From Nymphaea colorata (Eukaryota > Streptophyta > Magnoliopsida > Nymphaeales > Nymphaeaceae), in the NCBI RefSeq assembly GCF_008831285.2, contig NC_045147.1:11721427-11785426 (forward strand): a stretch of DNA of 64,000 nucleotides, read 5' to 3'. Positions 36,581-49,439 of the stretch are shown piece by piece; positions within the stretch are counted from its first letter, which is position 1; every line of letters begins with the position of its first letter. Below the pieces are notes generated by a model, which was given only the letters and a program-made list of their open reading frames with translations, did not search any database and was not told the DNA's origin. Made by a program: the position numbers and the translations under genes.

Positions 36581-39500
36581 ATGGCTGCTCCGTCGCCTAT
36601 ACAATGGAACGCTGCTGCAGCGTTGGTCTCCATCAAACTCAATCGAGATAACTACTTGTTATGGCGAAGTCAACTAGAGTCTGTAATGGACTCTCAAGAT
36701 CTTCTTCAATTTGTTGATGGGACTCAAGTCGAACCACCAAAGGAGATAACAAAGGACGGCAAATCTGAAGTAAATCCAGATTTTATAGCATGGAGAAAGC
36801 TGGATCGACTTGCATTAAGCTAGATCAAGGCAACGGTCACTGAAGCTATCTTGGGGCAGATTATGCGTGCCAAAACTGCCTATGATGCTTGGTCGACTCT
36901 TGAGAAATCATATGGTTCTCAGTCTCCTTTGAGAATCATGTTGCTGCGTAAAGAGTTGCTTCTTATCAAGAAGGGAAGTATGTCTATGCAAGCTTATCTA
37001 GATCAAATCAGATTTCTTTCGGATACTTTATCTACTGCTGGTCAAGAAATTTCTGATCAAGATTTAGTACAAGTCACACTTAATGGATTATCGTCCGAAT
37101 ATGAAAGTTTTATAACCATGCTTACTGGCCCATCATCATCAAATCTTTCATTTTCTGAACTTTTTGATCTTCTGGTCAATCAAGAAAAACGGCTTGCCCT
37201 ACTTAAGTCGACTTCAATAAACTCGACTGAATTTGTTCAGCCAGCATCGCAGATTGTCAACCAAACTGCATTCAATGTTTTTTGTGGGCAACGCCGAGGC
37301 CGAGGATTTTTTCGTGGTCGAGGAGGAAGAAATCAAGGTGGTCGTGGATATCAATTTCAGGGACGTGGAAATCGGCCTCAGTCACAAATACAACCTGGTA
37401 CGACCAATTCACAATACCAACATCCTCCTATTGTTTGTCAATATTGTGGACGGAAGGGGCACTCAGCTCGCACATGCTATGACATTCCACAAGCCTACTC
37501 TGCCATGAGTCTGCAGGACTCATTAAATGAATACTGGTACCCAGATACAGGGGCTACAAACCATACTGTAGCAAGTGATGATATGATGCACAACAAAGCT
37601 CCTCAGGATGGACAAGAAAACGTCATGATTGGTAATGGCTCTCGCCTTTCTATTAAACATATTGGTGATCTATTAGTTGATGTTGATGGGAATTCCTTTA
37701 AACTAAAGAATACTCTCCATGTTCCCACTATTGCTCACAATTTGTTATCAGTCGGAAAATTTACTACTGATAATGATTGTATTTTTGAGTTCTCACCATA
37801 TGAATTTGTGATCAAGGATCGGCGAACAAACAGGATTCTTCTTCAAGGACCAAAGAAGCGTAATGGACTCTATCCCATTGCGCTTAAGTGAGCTAGCGAG
37901 AATCAAGAAAGAGCCGCCTTCAGCAGTTGGTTTTCACGTCAAAATAATGCAGCCTCATATGAATTATGGCATCGCCGGTTAGGACATGCGAATAAAAGGA
38001 TTGTGAATCTTTTGAATACTAGTTGTTTGATTTCAATAAATTCTTCATCTCGAAAAGAGATCTGTGAATCATGTCTTGTTGGCAAAATGCATAAACAATC
38101 ATTTCCTTCTTCTGATTTTCATGCTTCTCGAGTTCTTGAAGTTTTGCACATGGACGTTTGGGGACCAGCTCCAGTACTCTCCAAGGATGGTTTCAAATAT
38201 TTTCTTCTAATAGTTGACAATTTCTCTCGCTACTCATGGTTATTTCCTTTAAAGACAAAATCAGAAGTGGTTGACTGTGTTTGCAATTTTAAGGTCTTGG
38301 TGGAAAATCAATTAAGTTCTAAAATTGCCACCATTCAATCAGACAATGGAGGAGAATTTTGCAACAAGGTGTTGGAGTCATTCTGTGAAGAAAATGGAAT
38401 TCTTCATCGATTTTCATGTCCCTATACGCCCGAGCAAAATGGCATAGTGGAAAGGAAAAATCGACATGTTGTTGAAACCGGTTTGAGTATGATACATGAC
38501 TCTGGCCTCGATTATAAGTTCTGGGTCGAATCTTTCAGAACGGCAGTATATATTATTAATCGGCTCCCGACTCTCAAGCTCAAACGAAAGACTCCTTTTC
38601 AATTGGTGTTTGACAAGGTGCCTGATTATACTCATCTACGAGTTTTTGGAGCCATATATTATCCACTGCTTTCTCTATCAAACAGCACCAAATTCCAACC
38701 AAGGACCACTCGATGCATTTTTCTTGGCTATGCAAGCAGACATAAAGGGTATCTCTGTTATGATACTACACTTCAAAGGACTCTTATATCTCGACATGTA
38801 ATTTTTTATGAAAGTTTGCATATTGGGCATTCACCACCAACTTTTGATTCTTCTCTATGGATGCCCAGGGCTCAAATTGATCAAGGTACGTTCGATCTTG
38901 ACCACAGCAACTCTCATAACATGAGCACTTCACTAGTCGAGCCGACATATCAAGAACATCTGCTTTCATTAGTCAATCCTGCATCATCACCATCTCATCA
39001 CCAAAGTTCTTTTGTGCCACACGTCGTTGAACTTCCAGCCTCTCATTCAGACATGTCTGTCTCTCCTTTACAAGATCTTGCTGAAACTACATTCATACCA
39101 CGACAACCAAGCCCGTTGTCACTGGTAGATAATCTTATGCACACACACGAGGCTGAAAATGGAGCAATACATGAACTTGCTGAAAGCTCATCTATCACTC
39201 GACCAGATCAGCATACTCACCCTATGGTCACCAGATCAATGACCGGTTCCTTGATACCAAAAACTTTTTGTGCTATATTCGATCAAAAGGAACCATCCTC
39301 TTTCAGAGAAGCAATCAAACATGGTGATTGGCAGCAAGCAATGAAGCATGAGATCAATGCACTCAAAGAAAATAAAACGTGGCGACTCATTCCCCCACGT
39401 TCTGACCTTCATGTCATTAGCTCAAAATGGGTGTACAAGATTAAGCGGAATGTTGATGGGACCATCGCTAGACATAAGGCACGTCTTGTTGCTCGTGGTT

Positions 39501-40906
39501 TTCTTCAAGAAGAAGGCATCAACTACTCGGAAACATTCAGTCCAACAATAAAACCCACTACTATTAGGGTTTTACTTTCCTTAGCCATACAATATGGGTG
39601 GCCTCTTCATCAACTTGATTTTGACAATGCTTTTCTTAATGGCTACCTTCATGAAGATGTCTATATGACTCAACCTGAAGGATTTGAAGATCAAAAACAT
39701 CCTACTTATGTATGCAAACTGGAAAAAGCTATCTATGGTCTTAAACAAGCACCCCGAGAGTGGTATCAACGGCTCAGTTGTCATCTTCAAAAGCTTGGTT
39801 TCTTCATCTCACAATCGGATGTGTCACTGTTTATCTATTCCAAAGACAAACATAACATTTACATACTTGTTTATGTTGATGACATAATTGTTATTGGCTC
39901 GTCTCCATCTCTTATTGATTGGGTTATTCGACAACTCCAGGTTACATTTTCAGTAAAGGATCTTGGACCCTTATCGTACTTTCTTGGGATTGAAGTCAAA
40001 AGGACAGCACACTCATTATATCTATGCCAACATTCTTATATCACCAACATCATCAAACGTACCAATATGGCCAGGGCTAAGCCTACTGCTTCACCGATGA
40101 GTACTAGTAAAGACAAAGCATCATCTCCGACGTCCTTTGATGATCCTTCATTGTATCGAAGTGTGGTAGGGGCGTTACAATATGCAACCCTTACTAGACC
40201 GGATATAGCGTTTGCTGTTAATCGAGCATGTCAATTCATGCATTCTCCTACAATGAATCATTGGATCATGGTGAAGAGAGTCTTGCGATACTTGAGTGGC
40301 ACCAGTCACTATGCTTTGCACTCCAAAAGATCGTCAACATTGCAACTCTGTGCTTTTGCAGATGCTGATTGGGCCGGAAGCCCAAAAGACCGAAAATCTA
40401 CAGGTGGATTTGCTGTGTTCCGAGGAGAAAATGTCATATCTTGGGCTTCTAGAAAACAAAGAACTGTAGCCCGATCCAGCACTGAAGCGGAATACAAATC
40501 CCTAGCATGTGCAGCTGCTGAACTACTTTGGTTAAAAGCTCTTCTCAAAGAATTAGGGATAAATTCCTCATCTTCACCTGTTCTCTGGTGTGACAACATT
40601 GGAGCATTATACCTTGCAGCTAATCCAGTCTTTCACGCTAGAACTAAACATGTGGAAGTGGATTTTCATTTTGTTCGAGATCATGTCAATCAAGGAAATA
40701 TCCAAGTTAAATTCATACGCTCCGCTGAGCAAGTAGCTGATGGAATGACGAATGCTCTCAGCACTGGTTTATTTCAATCATTTCGAGGCAAGCTAAACGT
40801 GGCTGATCCAACGTTCAGCTTGAGGGAGCATGTTAAGGAAATAGATGTCAAACTGTGTGAAGCATTAAGGAAAGAGGCAATCAAGGATTACCGTGTGGAG
40901 AAATAA
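36581..40906 (+). pseudogene. R4 gag-pol polyprotein, one frame with two stop codons
   Basis: A single frame of 1,441 sense and stop positions from the ATG at 36581 to the final stop at 40904-40906. In-frame stops: TAG 36821-36823 in gag and TGA 37889-37891 between protease and integrase. Order: UBN2 gag, RG-rich linker, knuckle CQYCGRKGHSARTC (about 37437), protease WYPDTGATNH, gag-pre-integrase LWHRRLGHAN, integrase HMDVWGP / IQSDNGGEF / EQNGIVERKNR, reverse transcriptase with intact YVDD (about 39875), and RNase [17 protein letters not shown] and SSTEAEYKS. All catalytic residues I can check are present. The last 25 codons lie inside the 3' LTR. Confidence 0.92.
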
Positions 40907-41129
40907 GGCAAGAAAATGAAGATTGGCAATCAGGAATTGCTGTGTGAAGATTCATTCCAGCGAATGAAGATTTTCAAATGATGTAACTCCTTACCATATG
41001 TATAGCTGCCTCATCATGTTGTATCTAGTTACCATTTCTGTATCAACCGTGTAAACATTATAAATACAGTGAAAACTCTTGCAAAATAAATAACAAGAGA
41101 TTTACTCACTTGCATGTGTCGTTTCTTCA
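40831..41129 (+). repeat. R4 3' LTR
   Basis: 299 bp, same ends as the 5' copy. It also carries the C-terminal codons and stop of the polyprotein (to 40906). Confidence 0.95.
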
Positions 41130-42189
41130 GAAGTTACTTATGTTCAAAGCCCAAACATCAGGTAATGCATCTCTATTTGTTTCCACATTTAATTTTTTTT
41201 GTAAGGGACTTTTACTTTTCTTTATCTGTTTATAGTTGTTGCAATCATGCATGTTGGCATGATCATGCATTTCACTTCGATGTTTGTAATGGGCACATGG
41301 AATGTCCAAGTATTTCTTCCTACCCTTGCTGGGCTGTCAGAGTCCTCTTTCAAACTCAAGATCATCCTGCCTAAGACTAGGAGATAATACATTACAGTGG
41401 CCTTTCCCAAGGAAGGCTTAGTGTTCAAGATCTTGCTTGCAAATGGTTGTATGATATGCCATCAGGAAGCAGAGACCATTAATAATCTATTTGTTAAGTG
41501 CAAAATCACATGGCTAGTCTGAAAAAAGATTCCAGGTACATTTAATGTTTTATTTAAGAGGTCTACAACTCTTAACGAGTTGCTGCTGCTATGGTGAAAG
41601 AAGCGATTTAAATTGAAATAGGTAAGAACATGGGTGAAGGAAGCGATTTAAATTGAAATAGGTCAGAACATGTTGAAGAGTGAAGACTATCTTTCACCAT
41701 GACAATATGCAACACTTGGAAGCAACAAAATTCTATCATCCAAGAAGGGGATAAGACAAACAATGACATGTTCAGAAATTTGAGGAGAGAATTTAAGATT
41801 CTAATGTGTGAGCTGGAATGGAGACCAAAGGTTAACCGGGGGATGCTTATGTGGTTTTCATCATTTGCAGTATGAGTGTGGCATCCATAGGAATTTATAA
41901 AAGTAATTTCATAAAGGTCTAACATCATTCTTTGTTTCATTTTTCAGACTTCATTCAACTCGTGGTAATTCGAAAAGCAAGTTAGCGAAGGGAGAAAACA
42001 ACTCTTCGTTGTTCTACAGAGTGCAAGAGGTTCAATAGGTGAATATTGTATTCTTTATTTATTGTTTATAAGGTGGTTGGTTTGGTTCTAAATTCCTGCT
42101 TTTCATAGGTTAAAATTTTATTACTTTATTCGATGTGTATAAATTTTGTTCTCTATTTTGAATTTCAGTTTTTTTGTGTTAGCTTATTT
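41130..42189 (+). other. left hAT body, non-coding 5' region after R4
   Basis: Matches 44224-45240 in the right hAT body (introns or leader before the transposase). It has a short local duplication at 41600-41670 (GAAGCGATTTAAATTGAAATA twice). No independent gene seen. Short open frames here are not conserved in frame between the two bodies. Confidence 0.7.
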
Positions 42190-43193
42190 AGAAGATAAAG
42201 AAAAATATTCAAGATTATTTCAAAAAAAAACAAGTTATTGATCAATTGGGAGAAAACCAAGAGTGAGAAAACAAAAATGTTGGTTGTTCTAGTCTGAAAG
42301 CTCTTGATGTTGTTCTTTTTGACTCAGATTCTCCACCTTTTAAGTATTCAAAAATTGAAACTATAGAAAGCATCGTGCGTGATCCAGGGTCGCGACGTCC
42401 TATATGGGAGATACAAATAAATAAGAGAGATTAAGTTATGCGATCAATTATGGGTCATATCAGCATAAGCTTCATAGATATCCAGTGTCAGGTCTTTCAA
42501 GTCATCCTCGTAAATTTCAAGGTTCTTGGTTTCAAAGATTTTCATGGTTAGAATATTCTCCAAAGACAGATAGTGCATATTGTTTACCATGTTATATTTT
42601 CAGTACTCCACATTCAAATGACAGTCCATTTATTACTGAAGGATTCAGAGCTTGGAAGAGGGTGGGTGGTATTGAGAGAACATGTGTTTTTCGTAGTCAT
42701 AAAGGGACTAGTCAAAATTCACCTCATAATATGAATGTGTGAGGATTTAATGACTTAAGTCTTTAAAGCAAACATATTGATAAAATGATGGAAAAGTAAA
42801 GTTCAGAGCTTGTTTACAACGATCGCTTGAGATTGAAGGCATCTGTGGACGCAGTTTGTTGGTTAGCATTCCAAGCTTGTGTTTTTAGATGTCATGATGA
42901 AAGTTCAAGTTCATTGAATCAAGATAACTTTATTGAGTTCATTAAAATTTTAGCTAATTATAAGGACAGAGTTGCAGAAGTTCTTTTGGATAATGCCCCC
43001 AAAAATGCTAAATACACATCACCAACAATTCAGAAAGAAATTTTGCATGTTTTTTAAAGTAAAGTGAGAGCTAAAATTATAGAAAAAATTGGTGATGCAA
43101 AATATTGTATTATTATTGATGAAGCTCAAGATGAGTCCAATTGAGAGCAAATGGTTGTTGTTCTTAGATTTGTTAATAAGCAAGGTCAAGTTC
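42190..43193 (+). pseudogene. hAT transposase, left body, truncated
   Basis: N-terminus KKNIQDYFKKKQVIDQLGEN, then DPGSRRPIWEIQINKRD and a TAA stop at about 42432. After a frame change come the TTF-type zinc-finger region (SWLEYSPKTDSAYCLPCYIF, 42548-42607) and part of the DUF4371-like region (42890-43057). It breaks off at about 43193, where sequence of the second body begins. Extra stops compared with the right body include NMNV-stop and HVF-stop. The dimerisation domain is missing. Confidence 0.88.
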
Positions 43194-45236
43194 GATGGCA
43201 GAGGGAGAGGGGGCCGCCTGGGCCATGGCCCTACCCCAAGAAAATGAAAAAAAAAATTAATTACAAAAATTTAAAAATTTTATTACTTCTATGTAATATT
43301 TGGATCTGTGTTTAATTAGGCCCTACCCGGATCCAACTTCAAGTCTCTAACCCACAAAACCGGGCCCGCCCCCTTTTGCTTTGCCATGTTTCAACATTTG
43401 GGGGAAAACACAGGCTGCGCAAGAGAGAGACGAAGAGATTAGAGAGGGCGAGGGAGGAGAAAACGAGAGACAAAGAGAGAGGGAGATGGTTTGATAGAGA
43501 AAAAAGAGTGGGAAAGGGAGCAGCAGGAGAGACCAAGAGACAAGAGAGCACTGACTACTCAACACCTGCTGGCTTCAAGAAGAGGTGGGGCCATTTCCTG
43601 ACTTTCTTTATTTTAGTGGTCTTCATTTTTGTTGGGTAGTGAATTATGGTGGGGCCGTTTCTTTCATACTTTAGCTTTTCTTTTTCTTTTTTCTTAACCT
43701 TTTCTGTCATTTTCTTTTTCTCTCCGTTTTATGGTGGGTTTCTAATTTCTATTCGGCACATTTTTTATTTTTTAACCTTGATCTTTCACTGTGAATCTGT
43801 TATTGTCTCCTGTTGACCTCTTTTACTGTGTTGCGCTTAAGTCTTAACTCTACTGTTGCCCTGCCGTGTTCAGTTCCTTCTTAGTTCTTCCTAATCTTTA
43901 TTTATTATGTGTGTGTGTCAGTGTGTGACAGTGTGAGTTTTGTTCTTTTCTTTAACTTTTTCCTGATGTTGAACAACCAACCTTTATTATGTGAATCTTG
44001 CCTTGCCAAGACGCAGCCAAGATTCATGTTTGTGTGAGTGTGTTGTGCTATACAGACTGATTGTCGCTGCTTTGTCTTTCTGGATGGAAGCTTTAGTTAT
44101 GAAAGAAATTTGCAATTTTTCAACATGAAATTTACACATTCCTTATACTTTATGGACTCCTCTTCCACAGACAATACTGTTTTGGATCAGGAGGGGTGTT
44201 TGTACAGGTTGAAGAGTAGGATAGAAGTTACTTATGTTCAAGGCCCAAACATCAGGTAATCCATCTCTATTTGTTTCCACATTTTAATTTTTTGTAGGGG
44301 ACTTTTACTTTTCTTTATATGTTTATAGTTGTTGCAATCATGCATATCGCCATGATCATGTATTTCACTTCGATGTTTGTAATGGGCACATGGAATGTCC
44401 AAGTATTTCTTCCTACCCTTGCTGGGCTGTCAGAGTCCTCTTTCGAACTCAAGATCATCCTGCCTAAGACTAGGAGTACATTACAATCGCCTTTCCCAAG
44501 GAAGGCTTAGTGTTCAAGATCTTGCTTGCAAATGGTTGTATGATATGCAATCAGGAAGCAGAGACCATTAATCATCTATTTGTTAAGTGCAAGATCACAT
44601 GGCTAGTCTGAAAAAAGATTCCAGGTACATTTAATGTTTCAATTAAGAGGTCTACAACTCTTAAAGAGTTGCTGCTGATGTGGTGAAAGAAGCGATTTAA
44701 ATTGAAATGGGTCAGAACATGCTGAAGAGTGAAGACTATCTTTCCCCATGACAATATGGAATACTTGGAAGCAATGAAATGCTATCTTCCAAGAAGGGGA
44801 TAAGATAAACAATGACCTGTTCAGAAATTTGAACAGAGACATTGACATTCTAATGTGTGGATTGGAATGGAGACTAGAGGTTAACCGGGGGATGCTTATG
44901 TGGTTTTCATCATTTCCAGTATGAGTGTGGCATCCGTAGGAATTTATAAAAGTAGCTTCGTAAAGGTCTAACATCTTTCCTTGTTTCATTTTTCAGACTT
45001 CATTCCACTCGTGGTAATTCGAAAAGCATGTTAGCGATGGGAGAAAACAACTCTTCGCTGTTCTACAGAGTGCAAAAGGTTCAACGGGTAAATATTGTCT
45101 TTTTTATCTGTTTTTATAAGGTGGTTGGTTTGGTTCTAAATTCTTACTTTTCATAAGTTAAAATTTTAGTACTTTCTTCGATGTGTATAAATTTTATTCT
45201 CTATTTTAAATTTCAGTTTTTTTGTGTTAGCTTATT

Positions 45237-47618
45237 GAGAGGATGAAGAAAAATATTCAAGATTATTTTAAAAAAAAACAAGTTATTAATCAATTGGGAG
45301 AAAACCAAGAGGGAGAAAACAAAAATTCTGGTTGTTCTAGTACGAAAGCTCTTGATGTTGTTCTTTTTTACTCATATTCTCCACCTTTTAAGTATTCAAA
45401 AATTGAAACTATAGAAAGCATCGTGCGTGATCCAGGGTCGCGACGTCCTATATGGGAGATACAAATAAATAAGAGAGATTAAGTTATGCGATCAATTATG
45501 GGTCATATCAGCATAAGCTTCATAGATATCCAGTGTCAGGTCTTTCAAGTCATCCTCGTAAATTTCAAGGTTCTTGGTTTCAAAGATTTTCATGGTTAGA
45601 ATATTCTCCAAAGACAGATAGTGCATATTGTTTACCATGTTATATTTTCAGTACTCCACATTCAAATGACAGTCCATTTATTACTGAAGGTTTCAGAGCT
45701 TGGAAGAGGGTGGATGGTATTGAGAAAACATGTGTTTTCCGTAGTCATAAAGAGACTAGTCAAAATTCGCCTCATAATATGAATGTGCGAGGATTTAATT
45801 ACTTAAGTCATTAAAGCAAACATATTGATAAAATGATGGAAAAGCAAAATTCAGAGCTTGTTTACAACAATCGCTTGAGATTGAAGGCGTCTGTGGATGC
45901 AGCTCGTTGGTGAGCATTCCAAGCTTGTGCTTTTAGAGGTCATGATGAAAGTTCAAGTTCATTGAATCATGGTAACTTTATTGAGTTCATTAAAATTTTA
46001 GCTAATTATAACGATAGAGTTGCGGAAGTTGTTTTGGATAATGCCCTCAAAAATGCTAAATATACATCACCAACAGTTCAGAAAGAAATTTTGCATGTTT
46101 TGGCAAGTAAAGTGAGAGCTAATATTATAGAAGAAATTGGTGATGCTAAATATTGTATTATTGTTGATGAAGCTCGAGATGAGTCCAAGAGAGAGCAAAT
46201 GGTTGTTGTTCTTAGATTTGTTAATAAGCAAAGTCAAGTTCAAGAGCGATTTTTATATGTTGTGCATGTGAGGGATTCTACAGCAATTACGTTGAAAAAT
46301 GCAATTTCTACTTTGTTGTCTAAACATAATCTTAGTATTCAAGATATACGGGGTCAAGGATATGATGATGTATTATGTTCATTGTTTTGCTCATAGATTA
46401 CATCTTACACTTGTTGCAGCTTCAAGAGAAGTTGTTGATGTTCATAGCTTTTTTAAACAGTTGACATATGTAATTAATGTTGTTAGTGCAAGCAGTAAAC
46501 GTAATGATGAACTACGTGAAGCTCAAGCAAATAAAATTGCACTTAGAATTGCTATAGTTGAACTTCAAACAAAAAAATGACTTAATGAAATTAATTCACT
46601 ACAGCGGCCTGGTGAGACTAGATGGGGATCTCATTTTTCATCTTTGTATAGTTTGATAAAAATGTTCGATGCAGCATGTGTAGTATTGAAAAATTTAAGA
46701 GACAATGGATCAACATATCAAATACGAGGTGAAGATAATTCAGCTTACAAAATGATAACATCATTTGACTTTGTATTTATTTTACATTTTGTACAAGAAA
46801 TTTTGAGATAGAGTGATATTCTTTGTCAGGCATTGGAGAGGGATAGACATGACATTATAAATGCAATGACTTTGGTTTATAATTCAAAAAAGTTTTTACA
46901 AGAACTTAGAGAGACTGGTTGGGATTCATTTATAGATATTGTGGGAGTATTTTGTATGAGACGTGATATCTCCATTTCAGATATAGATGAACAATATTTT
47001 GTAAGAAGATCACGTTCCCGTTGTGAACGTAATTTCATTACAGTGAGACATCATTATCATGTTGATATTTTTATTACTGCCATTGATTCTCAGCTGGTAG
47101 AGTTGAATAGTAGATTTAATGAGAATTCTATGAAAATACTTCGTTTGATGTCGAGATTCGACTCTAGAGATCAATATGAGTCTTTTAATGCACGAGATAC
47201 ATACACTCTTGCACAGAAGTTTTATCTTGAAGATTTTCTAGACCCAGATTTTATGGGTTTAAATTATCAGTTGAAACATTACAAAAATAATATTTGTCAT
47301 CATCCAAGCTTTTAAAATTTGGGTACAGTATCAGATGTATGTGAAGTATTCATATGAAGTAGAAAAAGTGAAGAATATTCTTATGTATACAGGTTGCTTA
47401 GTCTCATTCTAACACTTCTTGTCTCTACTGCAACCACAGAAAGGGCATTCTCTGTTATGAAACTTATTAAAACAAGGTTGCGTGATAAAATGGAGGATGA
47501 ATTCTTTGCAGATTGTCTACTTTTGTATATTGAGAAAGAAATTACTCAAATATTTGATTCAGATGATATTATTGATGTCTTTTATAAGATGAAAAGTGGT
47601 AGAGCACAATTACAATAG
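45237..47618 (+). pseudogene. hAT transposase, right body, full length but broken
   Basis: Zinc-finger MYM/TTF-type hAT transposase. Order: N-terminus MKKNIQDYFKKKQ (45243); TTF zinc finger around YCLPCYIF (45625); DUF4371/RNase H-like core with CIIVDEARDES (about 46155) and CFAHRLHLTL (about 46385); GETRWGSH (about 46610); C-terminal hAT dimerisation domain LVSTATTERAFSVMK (about 47410-47600). Lesions: TAA at about 45480 shared with the left body, frame changes near 45490 and 46370, and stops near 45812, 45910, 46578, 46808 and 47312. A GA(S)N-type segment appears deleted at GQGYD/DV. Not functional. Confidence 0.9.
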
Positions 47619-48050
47619 GTAAAGTATTTTGTTGCATCCTTTTTATGTTAATGTTTATTTGAGTTATTATTTAGTTGCAATAATAAATGATATAGTTTTT
47701 ATTTACATTTTATTATGCAGGTGAATGAATGATGGTATGGAACTATTTTCAATAAAAATAAAGGCAAAAACTGATTGTGTTACATAGAAAGAATGCAAAA
47801 TTAGTTGTTTTGGGTAAGTAATATTTACTTTAGTTTTCGAGTTTGTAAATATCTTTGTTTGCTATATTTTTTGTTGTGATATTTGTATGTTCACTTTATG
47901 TTCACACATACGTCACTGTAATAGAAATAGAGCACCTTATCTGTTTAGGACAGATCGTGCTTTGTGCTAATGACACAAACAATTATTAAAATGTGCCGTT
48001 ACAATTAAAATATGTCGGGTACTTGTACGTAAGACGTGGACAATTTTATA

Positions 48051-48119
48051 CGACATATGTTCACTTTTAATTATATACGACATATGTTCACTTTTAATTA
48101 TATACGACATATGTTCACT
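48051..48119 (+). repeat. 27-bp tandem repeat, about 2.6 units
   Basis: CGACATATGTTCACTTTTAA plus TTATATA repeats at 48051, 48078 and 48105 (period 27), just inside the hAT right end. Sub-terminal repeats of this kind often hold transposase-binding sites. That role is inferred. Confidence 0.8.
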
Positions 48120-48252
48120 CCTGGAGGAGGAGGATGGGGACGGGAGGAGGAGGACGATGGAGGACAGGCCTGGCCGGGCCCAGCCCGGGACCCGGTTTTC
48201 CCGGGCAGGGTACCGGGTACCCGCCGGCAGCCCGGCCCGACATCCAGGCTTA

Positions 48253-48260
48253 GGATTATG
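48253..48260. repeat. right 8-bp target-site duplication of the composite hAT
   Basis: GGATTATG, identical to 34124-34131. Confidence 0.92.
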
Positions 48261-49439
48261 TATGCATATATATAGGCAAGCACCAAATAAACCAATATGT
48301 TACCAATGCAAAATTTGGTGAAGATACCGCTTTATTGAGAACCCCTGCAACTTTTTTCGATTTTAAAAGCTTTAAAAAATTATATGTAAATCTAAAAAAT
48401 TTTAGTTTAATATATATATATAATTTAAAAAAATTTATTTCAGTCTCATTAAAATTTTAAAACTATAGTTTGACTGCTGTGGCAAAAAATTTCTGGCATA
48501 CATGCTGAATCTGGTATATTATTGAGTGGGTCAGACGTCCAAATAGAGTGGACAGATTGTCTTGCACTATAGCTGTGCACGACGTACCCCACGAACACGT
48601 AATCAATACATAAATAACCTAATTTGAGAATTATGTTACTCTCCTTATGCGTGTTACTCTCCTTTTTAGCTTTGAGAGTTATAGCTGAGGGGTATGCTCT
48701 CTCGCATTTATGGAAATATCAATACATAAATAACCTAGTTTGTTTGGGCTGACATGAGAAATTGCTCCTACCAGCCCACACCTCCACATTGGGCACATCT
48801 TGTTGCCTTAATTTGTCGGCAGCTTGAATCTGAATCTCATGGAGCCTAACTTACCTAAGACGTACGGGACAAAAGCAAAGCATATCATATGCAATCCATC
48901 TATGGCGCTTCGATTAAGGCTTTGAACATGTCAAATTGGAGTCAGCTAAGTATGTTTAAGAGCTGTTTGGGAATAATATGTTATTGTTCCATGCATCTGT
49001 CTCAAAAATACTATAAATTCATATAGTACTTTTTAAAAGTGTTTGATGAATCTAACTAATTTTTGGGTTAAATGCATAAGAAAAATAACATAATGTTATT
49101 GTTTCCAAACAGTTCTTTAAGAATGATTTTGCAACGAGGACATTTTGAAAGTGTCTCATAAATCTACTACCTAGTTGAATCTAACATAATGTCTCTCATG
49201 CCAACAGCCTTTTAAGAGTATTAATTGATGAAAGAAACGCCTTTCATGCAACAAAATATGTGTTAGTGAAAGACAAAAAAAAAATCTCCAACAAAAATAT
49301 TTAAAAAAAAAATGTTTCACCCATTTTCGACGTGTTCTGAAATGCGCTTACCACATGTCCTTAAGGTTAGGTAGGAACGCACGGGCCATTGCCTTCACCA
49401 GCTGACATAAATTACTTATTTATATACAAGTGTCCCTTA

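Larger units (their letters stand above)
35440..41129 (+). mobile_element. Ty1/copia retrotransposon R4, young and nearly intact
   Basis: Two 299-bp LTRs (35440-35738 and 40831-41129) differ at about five positions by eye. The 5-bp TSD GAAGT is exact (35435-35439 and 41130-41134). The second hAT body has the empty site at about 44222 (GATAGAAGTTACTTATG), confirming the borders. Primer site, a single-frame gag-pol and a polypurine tract (TGAGGGAGCA, 40821-40830) are all present. Only two nonsense codons spoil the coding frame. It entered the left hAT body recently. Confidence 0.95.
34132..48252 (+). mobile_element. composite hAT transposon, about 14.1 kb, in the SDR copy E promoter region
   Basis: Bounded by exact 8-bp repeats GGATTATG. 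The left end reads TAGGGGGTGGGCATCGGGTC. The right end read on the minus strand starts TAAGCCTGGATGTCGGGCC, an imperfect terminal inverted repeat. Inside: a left hAT body (34132-43193) cut in the middle of the transposase and split by copia R4, joined to a second hAT body (43194-48252) that lacks the left end but has the whole transposase region and the right end. The two bodies share 5' non-coding sequence and transposase lesions. The simplest reading is one insertion that later suffered a tandem internal duplication. Inactive today. Confidence 0.88.
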
